A DNA stretch of 17,889 nucleotides. Origin: Paludibacteraceae bacterium. Lineage in GTDB: Bacteria; Bacteroidota; Bacteroidia; Bacteroidales; Paludibacteraceae. This document shows, one piece after another, positions 6,696 through 13,880 of the stretch. The position numbers and the translations under genes were made by a program. Where the stretch lies: the NCBI GenBank assembly GCA_904502115.1, contig CAJGDW010000023.1, positions 1 through 17,889 on the forward strand. Reading direction: 5' to 3'. How positions within the stretch are numbered: the first letter of the stretch is position 1; each line of letters starts with the position of its first letter. Below the pieces are notes generated by a model that searched no databases, was not told where the DNA came from, and saw only the letters and a program-made list of their open reading frames with translations.

Positions 6696-7222
6696 TAGGC
6701 CGAGAAATAAGTTTTCAATTCGGTTTTTAAGAACGAAATAGCCACCATGGTAGGTGCTGCATTCGATTTTTCGTAGGTTGCCAAAATCACTTTTGCCAAA
6801 TCGACCGAAGGACCTTGTGGATCTACTTGTGCAGCACAAGCATTGATTAGTTGCACAATGCTTTCTTTGGCATTTTTTACTACTTCCCATGCTTCTGAAC
6901 TTACGTATATTTGTTGCGCTACGTTGTGTTCAAACTCAGCACGAATTACGGTAAGCAAAGCAGCATGCAATTGAATGGCAGTATACGAATCCGATTGGGT
7001 ACGCACCAACAAAGAATCGGGTGTGATGCGTTCTAGAAACAGCACCAAACGTTCGTATGCGGTGAATCGAATGGGAGTTACATTCTTTTGGTTCTCTTTG
7101 TACAACAAGTAACGTTGACGTGACTCTTGTTGTTTAAAGAACTTGTTTAGCAATACCCAAACTACTACTATTACCAATGCTGCAGGCAAAGTATATTTCA
7201 ATATTTCAAAAAAAGCATCCAT
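6695..7222 (-). CDS. Conserved Bacteroidetes protein with one N-terminal TM helix
   Basis: A 175-residue protein. Residues 7-27 (ILKYTLPAALVIVVVWVLLNKF) form one transmembrane helix with a short N-terminus. Then comes a basic/Gln-rich stretch (FKQQESRQRYLLYKENQKN) and a largely helical cytoplasmic domain containing TPIRFTAYERLVLFLERITPDSLLVR. I recognise that signature as conserved in Bacteroidetes, possibly the family DUF7935, but I am not sure of the number. It lies between a membrane glycosyltransferase (1-bp gap) and a nitroreductase (1-bp overlap). The helical domain may be a protein-interaction module at the inner membrane. No enzyme motif is visible. Confidence 0.75.
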   Translation of the reverse strand: MDAFFEILKYTLPAALVIVVVWVLLNKFFKQQESRQRYLLYKENQKNVTPIRFTAYERLVLFLERITPDSLLVRTQSDSYTAIQLHAALLTVIRAEFEHNVAQQIYVSSEAWEVVKNAKESIVQLINACAAQVDPQGPSVDLAKVILATYEKSNAAPTMVAISFLKTELKTYFSA

Positions 7223-7223
7223 A

Positions 7224-8180
7224 TTACAATCGTATTTGTTTTTCTATTTGATATTTATTGCGATCTTGCGACGAACGGCTCATCAATTCGCCCAAGAATC
7301 CGGTAATAAAAAATTGCGTTCCTAAAATCATGGCCAAAATAGCCAAATAGAAATAAGGTGTATCGGTTATCAAAGGTGCACGCATGCCGTTGCAAATTGC
7401 ATACAATTTAATGCCTCCTACCACCAACACGGCTATAAAGCCTAAAATAAACATAATACTGCCCCACACGCCAAAAAAGTGCATGGGTTTTACGCCAAAT
7501 TTAGACAAGAACCACAAGGTAAGCAAATCCAAATAACCATTTACAAATCGATTAAATCCAAATTTGCTTTGACCAAATTTACGTGCTTGGTGTTTTACTT
7601 CCTTCTCACCAATCTTGCTAAATCCTGCCGATTTTGCCAGATAGGGTATATAACGATGCATTTCGCCATACACTTCGATGTTTTTCACCACCTCTTTTCG
7701 GTATGCCTTTAACCCGCAATTAAAGTCGTGCAACTTAACACCCGACACCTTGCGCGCTGTTGCATTGAACAACTTACTGGGCAAGTTTTTGGTGAAAACA
7801 GGGTCGAAACGTTTCTTTTTCCAGCCAGAAACCAAGTCGTATTTTTCTTCGACTATCATTTTGTACAATGCTGGAATTTCGTCGGGACTGTCTTGTAAAT
7901 CGGCATCCATGGTAATGACAACATCGCCTTGTGCTGCTTCAAATCCACAATACAAAGCAGGCGATTTACCATAATTACGACGAAATTTAATGCCTTTTAC
8001 CTCTGGGTGCTCTTTTGACAAAGCATCAATCACCCTCCAAGAACCATCGGTACTGCCATCGTCAATAAACAACACCTCGTAAGTAAATTGGTTAGCATCG
8101 GCCACTTTTTTTATCCATAAAAAAAGTTCCTGCAACGATTCTTCTTCGTTATATAAAGGTATAACAACAGATATATTCAT
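7224..8180 (-). CDS. GT2 glycosyltransferase, DPM1/GtrB type, with two C-terminal TM helices
   Basis: A 318-residue membrane glycosyltransferase. The GT-A domain starts with SVVIPLYNEEESL and has the nucleotide-binding D40/D41 (FIDDGSTDGS) and the metal motif D92-A-D94 with LQD97. After the catalytic domain, residues 235-262 and 276-300 are transmembrane helices, as in GtrB/DPM-like polyprenyl-phosphate sugar transferases, which load glucose, mannose or a similar sugar onto undecaprenyl phosphate from a nucleotide sugar. The pairing of a DUF4199 protein directly upstream (2-bp gap) with this GT2 is a recurring Bacteroidetes arrangement as I recall it. The sugar is unknown. No flippase or acceptor glycosyltransferase is in the window. 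Confidence 0.92.
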   Translation of the reverse strand: MNISVVIPLYNEEESLQELFLWIKKVADANQFTYEVLFIDDGSTDGSWRVIDALSKEHPEVKGIKFRRNYGKSPALYCGFEAAQGDVVITMDADLQDSPDEIPALYKMIVEEKYDLVSGWKKKRFDPVFTKNLPSKLFNATARKVSGVKLHDFNCGLKAYRKEVVKNIEVYGEMHRYIPYLAKSAGFSKIGEKEVKHQARKFGQSKFGFNRFVNGYLDLLTLWFLSKFGVKPMHFFGVWGSIMFILGFIAVLVVGGIKLYAICNGMRAPLITDTPYFYLAILAMILGTQFFITGFLGELMSRSSQDRNKYQIEKQIRL

Positions 8181-8182
8181 GT

Positions 8183-8740
8183 TTAATTTTGTTCTGATGT
8201 ATTATTTCTTTTACTCAAATATCGATAGATAGCCGCATTGATTAACCCCAAAATAATCCCAACAATAGAATACATCCAGATGCTTTGGGTGGCCATTTGA
8301 AGACTCGATGGCATGGGCGAATTTACCAATATTTCTTGATAGGTATTAAATGAAGGAAATTGTGGTGCTAACAATTTCAAATTTTCGAGCAATGATTGAT
8401 GCATATCGGTTATGTAATTGGGCGATATGTATTGGTAAAACACATACTGTCCAATGGTTAAAATAAGCGATGCAAAAACAAATAAAAAGAACGTAAAGGT
8501 ATAGAAATCAGAAAAACTAACCGTTGGTTCATTGGTTTGTTGGATAAACTTTTTAGCCAATCGATACGCATAAAAAGGAATAAATACAGACAGTACAAGA
8601 TAGAATATTGTTAACCACATGTATTGTTGCATAGATACCTCTACTGCAAAACGAATCAACAAAAATGCACCCATATACAGGGCATATTTTGCTGCCATTT
8701 TATAAGCCATAGAACGTATTTCTAGTGGAGTCATATTCAT
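8183..8740 (-). CDS. DUF4199 domain membrane protein
   Basis: A 185-residue integral membrane protein with four hydrophobic helices at about 18-36, 40-62, 77-102 and 150-172, and a soluble loop between the third and fourth. The pattern and start (MTPLEIRSMAYKMAAKYAL) fit DUF4199, a Bacteroidetes family of unknown function. Two ATGs (8740 and 8734) are possible starts; the first is closer to the TAACTTTG promoter box at 8757-8764. It is the first gene of the six-gene operon and lies 2 bp from the polyprenyl-phosphate glycosyltransferase, so it may support that enzyme's lipid-linked chemistry; this is inference from position only. Confidence 0.8.
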   Translation of the reverse strand: MNMTPLEIRSMAYKMAAKYALYMGAFLLIRFAVEVSMQQYMWLTIFYLVLSVFIPFYAYRLAKKFIQQTNEPTVSFSDFYTFTFFLFVFASLILTIGQYVFYQYISPNYITDMHQSLLENLKLLAPQFPSFNTYQEILVNSPMPSSLQMATQSIWMYSIVGIILGLINAAIYRYLSKRNNTSEQN

Positions 8741-8756
8741 TTTAACAATTAGTATG

Positions 8757-8787
8757 CAAAGTTAATTAAATAATGATGTTAGGCAAG
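8757..8787 (-). promoter_or_regulatory. Promoter of the DUF4199-GT2 operon
   Basis: On the minus strand CTTG (8787-8784), 19 bp, then TAACTTTG (8764-8757). The -7 box matches TAnnTTTG exactly and the -33 box matches three of four positions. Only 16 bp separate the box from the first ATG, so the leader is about a dozen nucleotides. Confidence 0.65.
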
Positions 8788-8836
8788 ATTATCTGTTTTA
8801 TTTTTACTATTTTTTGATTTTTTCAGACATTGGGAC

Positions 8837-8866
8837 TTTTAAATACAAAATATTGCATTATCTTTG
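8837..8866 (+). promoter_or_regulatory. Promoter of the SRP RNA gene
   Basis: TATCTTTG (8859-8866) matches TAnnTTTG and lies 5 bp before the predicted RNA 5' end. TTTT (8837-8840), 18 bp upstream, is an imperfect -33 box. It is arranged back to back with the DUF4199 operon promoter. Confidence 0.65.
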
Positions 8867-8870
8867 CATT

Positions 8871-8968
8871 CGGAAAGGTTCTGCACGACCAGCTCCCTTT
8901 GAATCCCCCAGGGCTTGACCGCAGCAAGGGTAATTAGGTTGAGCGGTGCGATGCAGATCGCCTTTCCT
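8871..8968 (+). ncRNA. ffs: Signal recognition particle RNA (small 4.5S type)
   Basis: A hairpin-shaped RNA of about 97 nt. Nested stems are visible: GGAAAGG (8872-8878) with CCTTTCC (8961-8967); TCTGCA (8880-8885) with TGCAGA (8952-8957); ACC (8888-8890) with GGT (8945-8947); and GCTC (8892-8895) with GAGC (8941-8944). The tip has the conserved Ffh-binding domain, CCAGGGCTTGACCGCAGCAA, with the AGCA asymmetric loop and a TTGA tetraloop. There is no Alu domain, so it is the short bacterial form. It binds Ffh and directs nascent membrane proteins to FtsY. A T7 run follows the closing stem. Confidence 0.93.
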
Positions 8969-8975
8969 TTTTTTG
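8961..8975 (+). terminator. Terminator formed by the SRP RNA closing stem
   Basis: The closing arm CCTTTCC is followed by seven T residues (8968-8974), enough to end transcription using the RNA's own stem. Some read-through into bactofilin, 25 bp downstream, is possible because no separate promoter for it is evident. Confidence 0.6.
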
Positions 8976-8999
8976 TTGAAATTTTAAACTCAAAATACC

Positions 9000-9377
9000 A
9001 TGTCTAAATCTAACTCAAATAGCGCAGAACACAATGTTATTGCAGCTGGAACCATTATAAAAGGCGATATTACCACCGACGGCGATTTTCGTATTGACGG
9101 AAAAATAGAAGGTACTATCCAATCAAAAGGTCGCATTATTGTAGGAAATAGCGGCAGCATATTGGGTACTGTAAAAGCCGAAAACATTGACGTTATGGGT
9201 TATATAGAAGGTACTATCGTAACAAACGATACGCTTACACTTAAATCGACTGCTAAAGTAAAAGGCGATATCCAAACCAGCATTTTAGACATTGAGCAAC
9301 GCGCCGAATTCAACGGCACTTGTACCATGGGAAAAGAAACTCCTGCTCAACCCAACCCTAAAAATCAAAAGAAATAG
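9000..9377 (+). CDS. Bactofilin
   Basis: A 125-residue bactofilin (DUF583) cytoskeletal protein. Residues 12-110 form the right-handed beta-helix: repeating short strands with glycine turns, as in AAGTIIKGDITTDGDFRIDG, KIEGTIQSKGRIIVGNSG and YIEGTIVTNDTLTLKS. Short disordered tails flank it: SKSNSNSAEHN at the N-terminus, and a proline/lysine-rich C-terminus. Bactofilins polymerise without nucleotide into membrane-associated filaments and often localise cell-wall enzymes. No M23 peptidase, its frequent partner in proteobacteria, is adjacent. Here it overlaps a metallophosphoesterase gene at its stop codon. No promoter with a TAnnTTTG box is visible between the SRP RNA and the ATG. Confidence 0.93.
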   Translation: MSKSNSNSAEHNVIAAGTIIKGDITTDGDFRIDGKIEGTIQSKGRIIVGNSGSILGTVKAENIDVMGYIEGTIVTNDTLTLKSTAKVKGDIQTSILDIEQRAEFNGTCTMGKETPAQPNPKNQKK

Positions 9378-9877
9378 TACGCATCGGTTTATTATCGGAT
9401 ACGCACGGCTATTGGGATGACCGATATGCCGATTTTTTTGCGTCTTGTGATGAGATATGGCATGCAGGCGATATTGGAGACCTTGAAATTTACAATCGAC
9501 TGCAAGCACTCAAACCCATCAGGGCAGTTGTGGGCAATATTGATGGTTACCCACTCCGACAAATGTTACCCCTTGTAAACGTATTTGAAGTAGAAAAAGT
9601 ACGTGTGCTGCTCACCCACATTGGCGGCTACCCTGGTAAATATGCACCGGGGATTTTACCTCAATTAAACGCCAATGGCACTACCCTTTTTATTTCGGGA
9701 CACTCTCATATTCTGAAAGTTATATACGATCCCAAGCTCCAGCTTTTGCACATCAATCCAGGTGCAGCCGGCAGACAAGGGTTTCACAAAGTACGCACAT
9801 TGGTGCGCTTTGTGATTGACCAAGATAAAATAAAGGAATTGGAAATTAAAGAAATTCCGCTTAACGAATTAGGTTGA
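9374..9877 (+). CDS. YfcE/MJ0936-type metallophosphoesterase with probable ATA start
   Basis: A calcineurin-like phosphodiesterase of about 167 residues. Counting from the ATA at 9374, the metal ligands are all present: D9 and H11 (LLSDTHG), D33 (HAGDIG), N55 (VVGNID), H82 (LTHIGG) and H110/H112 (SGHSH). Relatives begin a few residues before the SDTHG motif. The frame is closed by TAA at 9359-9361, and no ATG, GTG or TTG lies between it and that motif. The only good choice is ATA (9374), overlapping the bactofilin stop as ATAG; ATC (9383) is an alternative. A start at GTG 9530 would remove the first two metal motifs. It is translationally coupled to bactofilin and overlaps the convergent gene by 17 bp. 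The family cleaves phosphodiesters; the natural substrate is unknown. Confidence 0.85.
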   Translation: MVRIGLLSDTHGYWDDRYADFFASCDEIWHAGDIGDLEIYNRLQALKPIRAVVGNIDGYPLRQMLPLVNVFEVEKVRVLLTHIGGYPGKYAPGILPQLNANGTTLFISGHSHILKVIYDPKLQLLHINPGAAGRQGFHKVRTLVRFVIDQDKIKELEIKEIPLNELG

Positions 9878-11183
9878 TATCGCCCCTATAAACATACTTC
9901 ATAGGTTTGCCATCTTCGTCTTTATCGGCACCCACCGCTTCTATAACGTAGAAATAAGCACCCTCTGCAGCAGGAACACCGCCTATGGTACCATCCCATC
10001 CTTTAGCAGGATCGTTCCAGGCATACACCAAGCGTCCCCATACATTGAACACCTTGGCATCGAACGAAATCAACGATTTGTACGACACCCTGAATTCGTC
10101 GTTTCTGCCGTCGCCGTTGGGAGTAAATACATTGGGCACTTCTAACAAAGAGTTCACTATTTCGACGGTATAAACAGCTTCGCTCAAACAATTTTGGGTA
10201 GGCAAATCGGAAGTAGAACTATTGGTGGTTTGCAAACGCAAATAGTAAGTTCCGTGCGTTTCGAAGGTATAGCGAAAATCTTGCTCAGAAGAGCGTATTT
10301 GACAGGTATTGAATTCTTTATCGGTCGATAAACACCACTCATAAAAGAAAGCAGCAGGGCTGGCGTGGTTTAAAATTTCGATGTTCAACGGAGCCGATCC
10401 GCTCAATTTTTTATCGGTCGATGTATCGCGATCGCCTTCGTTGGTAGCCTCTTCGCGGATGCGCACCGATGCTTCTAAATTGGTTTCTACCGCATACACT
10501 TCTACCGGTTCGCTTTCGATGCTTTGCATTTGATCAAATGCAATGGCAAATTGGTCTCCTTCAATTAGATAAGTAGTTACATCCAAAGGAGCTGGAACCG
10601 TAATATCTACCGCCAATGGAATGCTGTCGGTTACCGTTTTTACGGCATAATTGCCATCGGCATAATACATAGAATCGTAGGTTAATCGAATCATACGTTC
10701 TACCTCAAAAGGCACCTTGTTGTGTAATAAAGTATCGTATTGCAAAGGCGTTGCCTCCCATTTCAATTCAATTTGGTAAGAGGTACATCTGTCTTCTAGT
10801 GCATCGTGCACTGCAATGGAATCAAAAGTTACCGCCAAACTATCGTATTGAAACACCCAAATCCATTTATCGGGCATGTTTTCTGCCACCAAATGATACC
10901 CCATAGAGGGAACCGTTAGCAACGGAATTTCGGTAACAGCTACATCGCTATCAGTTTTTATAAGTTCTTCTGATTCAGCACCTAAAGTATAAATATACCA
11001 GTTAAATGTACGTGTAATGGAATCTTGATAAGTTAACTTTGCTGCCGCAGCATCGTCTATAACAAAAACACTGTCAATGTTATCTTGCTCAACACCTACT
11101 ACCGCGGCATCGGTTATAGAAAATTGGGCAAAAGAAACCGCCCATAAACAGCTTGCTAGTATGCTAAAAATAATTCGTTTCAT
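9861..11183 (-). CDS. Secreted protein with T9SS type-B (gliding-motility C-terminal) sorting domain
   Basis: A 440-residue exported protein. I start it at 11183 (MKRIIFSILASCLWAVSFAQ, a clear signal peptide) rather than 11228, because the promoter box TATCTTTG (11200-11193) lies between the two. The middle is beta-rich, and residues of about 255-340 resemble a PKD/Ig-like fold (FFYEWCLSTD, YTFETHGTYYLRLQ). The last 95 residues are a typical type-B sorting domain: EVPNVFTPNGDGRNDEF, then FNVWGRLVY, GWDGTIGG, EGAYFYVIEA and YRGDINLIR. Such proteins leave the cell through the type IX secretion system using the PorP/SprF-type route and are attached or released. No T9SS component is in the window except, at most, the PorT-like barrel. 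The extracellular role is unknown. Confidence 0.88.
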   Translation of the reverse strand: MKRIIFSILASCLWAVSFAQFSITDAAVVGVEQDNIDSVFVIDDAAAAKLTYQDSITRTFNWYIYTLGAESEELIKTDSDVAVTEIPLLTVPSMGYHLVAENMPDKWIWVFQYDSLAVTFDSIAVHDALEDRCTSYQIELKWEATPLQYDTLLHNKVPFEVERMIRLTYDSMYYADGNYAVKTVTDSIPLAVDITVPAPLDVTTYLIEGDQFAIAFDQMQSIESEPVEVYAVETNLEASVRIREEATNEGDRDTSTDKKLSGSAPLNIEILNHASPAAFFYEWCLSTDKEFNTCQIRSSEQDFRYTFETHGTYYLRLQTTNSSTSDLPTQNCLSEAVYTVEIVNSLLEVPNVFTPNGDGRNDEFRVSYKSLISFDAKVFNVWGRLVYAWNDPAKGWDGTIGGVPAAEGAYFYVIEAVGADKDEDGKPMKYVYRGDINLIR

Positions 11184-11192
11184 AGATGGGAA

Positions 11193-11200
11193 CAAAGATA
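11193..11200 (-). promoter_or_regulatory. -7 box for the T9SS cargo gene
   Basis: TATCTTTG on the minus strand matches TAnnTTTG, 9 bp before the ATG at 11183, giving a very short leader. A TTG lies about 25 bp upstream, longer than the usual spacer. The box rules against the longer reading-frame start at 11228. Confidence 0.5.
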
Positions 11201-11245
11201 ATACAAATTTCCCCTTTTCCTTTATCAACTCTCATTTAATTTCAC

Positions 11246-11253
11246 TAACTTTA
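11246..11253 (+). promoter_or_regulatory. Weak -7 box for the LysM/PBP gene
   Basis: TAACTTTA differs from TAnnTTTG at the last base and lies 21 bp before the ATG at 11275. A TTTA about 21 bp upstream is a poor -33 box. It sits in the 91-bp gap shared with the divergent T9SS cargo gene. Confidence 0.35.
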
Positions 11254-11274
11254 CCCCCTGAATAATTATATCGT

Positions 11275-13023
11275 ATGAAAAAACACTTTTTTTGGTTACT
11301 AATTGCCATTTTCTTGGTAGGTTCAACAGCATACGCCAAGCAAAAAAATTATCCAGTCCTAACAGAGAACGGGAAATCTTACTATTTGTACACCGTTCAA
11401 AAAAGTGAAGGTTTATATGCTATTAGTCAACGTTTTAGTGTGCCTCAATCACTTATTATAGAGGCAAACCCTGGCATAGAGCAAGGATTAATTCTGGGTC
11501 AAATGCTTAAAGTGCCCAAAATGGATCCAAGCGAAACAAAGAAAAAAGAACCTGTACAACTGGGTAAAAATCAGCATTTAGTAAAGGCAAAAGAAACCTT
11601 GTATAGCCTCTCTAAACGCTACAATTGTACCGTTGATGAATTATTGGAATTAAACCCATGGGCAACGAATCTGACCATTGGTTCTGTTTTACAGATTCCT
11701 ACCAAAGATACCTCTGCAAACAATGCAAGCGACACAATTGCCGCAGCTACCCAAGTAACCGTGGCAGAAGATACAGATGCATCCACCAACGTAACCAGCG
11801 AAACAAACCATACCGAAAACCAAGAAGCACCTGCAAAAGAAATCAAAAAGAAAAAAAATATATGGTCTTGGTTTAGCAAGAAAAATACCTCTGAAAATCA
11901 AAATGCAGCAACATCAGATGCTATTGTTAGCGAAAACGAAGAAATAGAAGAACCTGAATTTATAGCAAAAGAATCACACATTAAAGTGGGCATCCTATTG
12001 CCTTTTATGCTAGATTCTATTAACAGAGATGCTAGCATGGATCGTTTTGTTGAATTTTACCAAGGTTGTTTAATTGCTGCCGATTCATTGGCAAATACTG
12101 GTTTATCGACAGAAATCTATGCTTTTGATACAGGAAAAGACAACCAAAAATTGTATGAAATATTGAGTAATCCACTATTAAAAGAAGTGGATATAATCAT
12201 TGGACCTGCCTATCAAAATCAAGTAAGCATCGTGGCAGATTTTGCATACCAATACAGAATTCCTACCATTATTCCTTTTTCGTCGAACATTACCAATATC
12301 AATCAAAACCCCTACTTATTTGAGGTAGTGACTCCACAAAAAGAATTATACAAAAAACTGGTAGATAAATGTACTGCTTTATTTGCCGACAAGCATGTTA
12401 TCATTGCCAAACCAGTAATGCTTGCTCAGTATAACAAAGCTGATTTTGCTACGCTATTAATGAATAGATTAAACAACGATTCTATTAGATACAGCATTAT
12501 CAACGATGCAAAATTAGCACACAGCATTGACTCTGTAGCCGCTTTATATCCCAACAAAGAATGCGTAGTGGTAATGCCTAGTACCCATGGCGTAGCACTT
12601 AACAAACTAGGCGAAGCATTCAATCAGTTAAAACAATCGAACGTGGGATTGTTTGGTTTCCCTGAATGGAACAATTTAGGAATTGATGAATTGTACGAAA
12701 AAAATATGTACCAATTCTCTAGTTATTACACCTCGTTCACCGATCCAGCAGTTATTGAATTCTATTACCAATTAAGAGATAAATTTGGGGTTCCTAAAAA
12801 CATTCAACAAAGTCCAAATTTTGCCATATTTGGGTATGATATTTGTCTTTATTTTATGAAGCAATATCAATTGCATGGCGACCGTTTTATCAACTACATG
12901 CCCGAAACCGAAACCAGTGGTTTGCAAATGAATTTCTTGTTTGAACAAGTGGACAATGGTGGTTACTGGAACGTGGGCACCATCATTAAACAAATAACCA
13001 AAGACGGTATTTCTGACTTGTAA
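11275..13023 (+). CDS. LysM peptidoglycan-binding protein fused to a periplasmic-binding (PBP1-like) domain
   Basis: A 582-residue exported protein. Residues 1-21 are a signal peptide (cut after STAYA). Two LysM domains follow, residues 37-81 (YLYTVQKSEGLYAISQRFSV to GQMLKVP) and 100-142 (HLVKAKETLYSLSKRYNC to GSVLQIP). A 90-residue linker is rich in Thr, Ser, Asn, Glu and Lys, with a basic patch EIKKKKNIWSWFSKK. From about 236 to the end is a type-I periplasmic-binding-like fold (IKVGILLPFMLDS, VDIIIGPAYQNQVSIVADFA, IPTIIPFSSN, ECVVVMPSTHG, NFAIFGYDICLYFM), as in branched-chain amino-acid receptors and LpoA. The LysM parts should hold it on peptidoglycan. It precedes a PorT-like barrel gene by 1 bp. 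A sensor or cell-wall regulator is more likely than ABC uptake, since no transporter genes are nearby. Confidence 0.87.
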   Translation: MKKHFFWLLIAIFLVGSTAYAKQKNYPVLTENGKSYYLYTVQKSEGLYAISQRFSVPQSLIIEANPGIEQGLILGQMLKVPKMDPSETKKKEPVQLGKNQHLVKAKETLYSLSKRYNCTVDELLELNPWATNLTIGSVLQIPTKDTSANNASDTIAAATQVTVAEDTDASTNVTSETNHTENQEAPAKEIKKKKNIWSWFSKKNTSENQNAATSDAIVSENEEIEEPEFIAKESHIKVGILLPFMLDSINRDASMDRFVEFYQGCLIAADSLANTGLSTEIYAFDTGKDNQKLYEILSNPLLKEVDIIIGPAYQNQVSIVADFAYQYRIPTIIPFSSNITNINQNPYLFEVVTPQKELYKKLVDKCTALFADKHVIIAKPVMLAQYNKADFATLLMNRLNNDSIRYSIINDAKLAHSIDSVAALYPNKECVVVMPSTHGVALNKLGEAFNQLKQSNVGLFGFPEWNNLGIDELYEKNMYQFSSYYTSFTDPAVIEFYYQLRDKFGVPKNIQQSPNFAIFGYDICLYFMKQYQLHGDRFINYMPETETSGLQMNFLFEQVDNGGYWNVGTIIKQITKDGISDL

Positions 13024-13024
13024 C

Positions 13025-13702
13025 ATGAAGAAATTAGGTTTTATCGTTATTTGTTTGCTATTGGCACCTAGTTTGTGGGCGCAATATACCTACATCGAAC
13101 CCGAATATTGCATTGGAACCAATCAAGGGGTTGCTCTTATGCCCACCGTTGGTTTTAGTCCATCGGTTAGCCAAAACTTTGAGGTAATGTACAACGGCGG
13201 TTTTACGTTTCGTTACATTGGCCAAAAATACTTTGGGGTGATAACCGAATTGAATTATGCGCAACGCGGATGGTCTTCTACATCTGCCACAACGGGCGAA
13301 ACCTACCGCAGAAGATTGGATTACCTTGAAATTCCTTTTTTGGCACACATTTACTTTGGCAAAGAAAAATTTCGTTTCTTTATCAACTTAGGGCCTAAAA
13401 TTCGATTCATGGTAAACGACGAGGCTACTGCCCCATTTTCGGTTAATCCAGGAAAAGAACAACTAAAAGAGATTGAAAACATCTTTGATTATAGCATTTG
13501 TGGTGGTCTTGGCATTGAGGTTAGAACACCCAAAGCAGGCAATTTTATACTAGAAGCAAGGTACGATTACGGTTTGGGCAATATCTTTAAGAACAACAAA
13601 GGCGAAGATTTCTCTACCTCTAACAACCAAGCCATCACCGTATCCGTAGCGTATTTATTTAATATAAACTCGCTTCGTAAAGAAGCTCGGACAAATCGAT
13701 GA
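13025..13702 (+). CDS. PorT-family outer-membrane beta-barrel protein
   Basis: A 225-residue protein with a signal peptide (MKKLGFIVICLLLAPSLWAQ) and an eight-stranded barrel pattern of the PorT/OMP_b-brl_2 type. Visible strands include FEVMYNGGFTFRYIG, FGVITELNYAQRGW, RRLDYLEIPFLAHIYFG, FRFFINLGPKIRFMV, YSICGGLGIEV, FILEARYDYGLGNIF and AITVSVAYLFNI. The block RLDYLEIPFL is the hallmark of this family. Some members (true PorT) are needed for type IX secretion, but most are of unknown role, so I give no symbol. It begins 1 bp after the LysM/PBP gene. The partner on the peptidoglycan and the barrel in the outer membrane could interact. Confidence 0.85.
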   Translation: MKKLGFIVICLLLAPSLWAQYTYIEPEYCIGTNQGVALMPTVGFSPSVSQNFEVMYNGGFTFRYIGQKYFGVITELNYAQRGWSSTSATTGETYRRRLDYLEIPFLAHIYFGKEKFRFFINLGPKIRFMVNDEATAPFSVNPGKEQLKEIENIFDYSICGGLGIEVRTPKAGNFILEARYDYGLGNIFKNNKGEDFSTSNNQAITVSVAYLFNINSLRKEARTNR

Positions 13703-13880
13703 GTTGATAAAATTAGTCATTAAACAATAATTCGATTAGTCGATTCGCCGATTAGTCGATTAGTCAACAAAAAAATATAACCTTCGATTAGTCGGTTAAC
13801 CGATTAGTCGATTAGTCAACAATAAAATATAACCTTCGATTAGTCGGTTAACCGATTAGTCGATTAGTCAACAAAAAAAT
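13703..13880. repeat. Tandem 52-bp repeat array (about 2.9 copies) in front of the nitroreductase operon
   Basis: Three head-to-tail units occupy 13731-13782, 13783-13834 and 13835-13882. Each contains several copies of CGATTAGT, then CAACAA(A/T)AAAATATAACC. Units 2 and 3 carry the perfect palindrome TCGGTTAACCGA where unit 1 has TCGATTCGCCGA. Unit 3 is cut off within ATAT and continues as the ATG of the next gene, so the start codon lies on the repeat boundary. There is no spacer DNA between units. No TAnnTTTG box and no clear terminator is seen in this gap. Part of unit 1 (13741-13765) recurs exactly, inverted, at 153-177. Confidence 0.85.

Noticed and set aside
6696..6890. N-terminal extension of the nitroreductase at 6186-6695
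   Set aside because: The extra 65 codons are the antiphase of the upstream gene, rich in Cys, Arg and Ser, whereas ATG 6695 overlaps the upstream stop as TAATG and gives the canonical family start.
9362..9377. Programmed -1 frameshift fusing bactofilin to the phosphoesterase
   Set aside because: The junction lacks a good slippery heptamer (AAT CAA AAG AAA TAG) and a downstream stem-loop; kept only as the alternative to an AUA start.
11184..11228. Longer start for the T9SS cargo protein
   Set aside because: It would place 15 residues before a complete signal peptide and put the start codon upstream of the promoter box.
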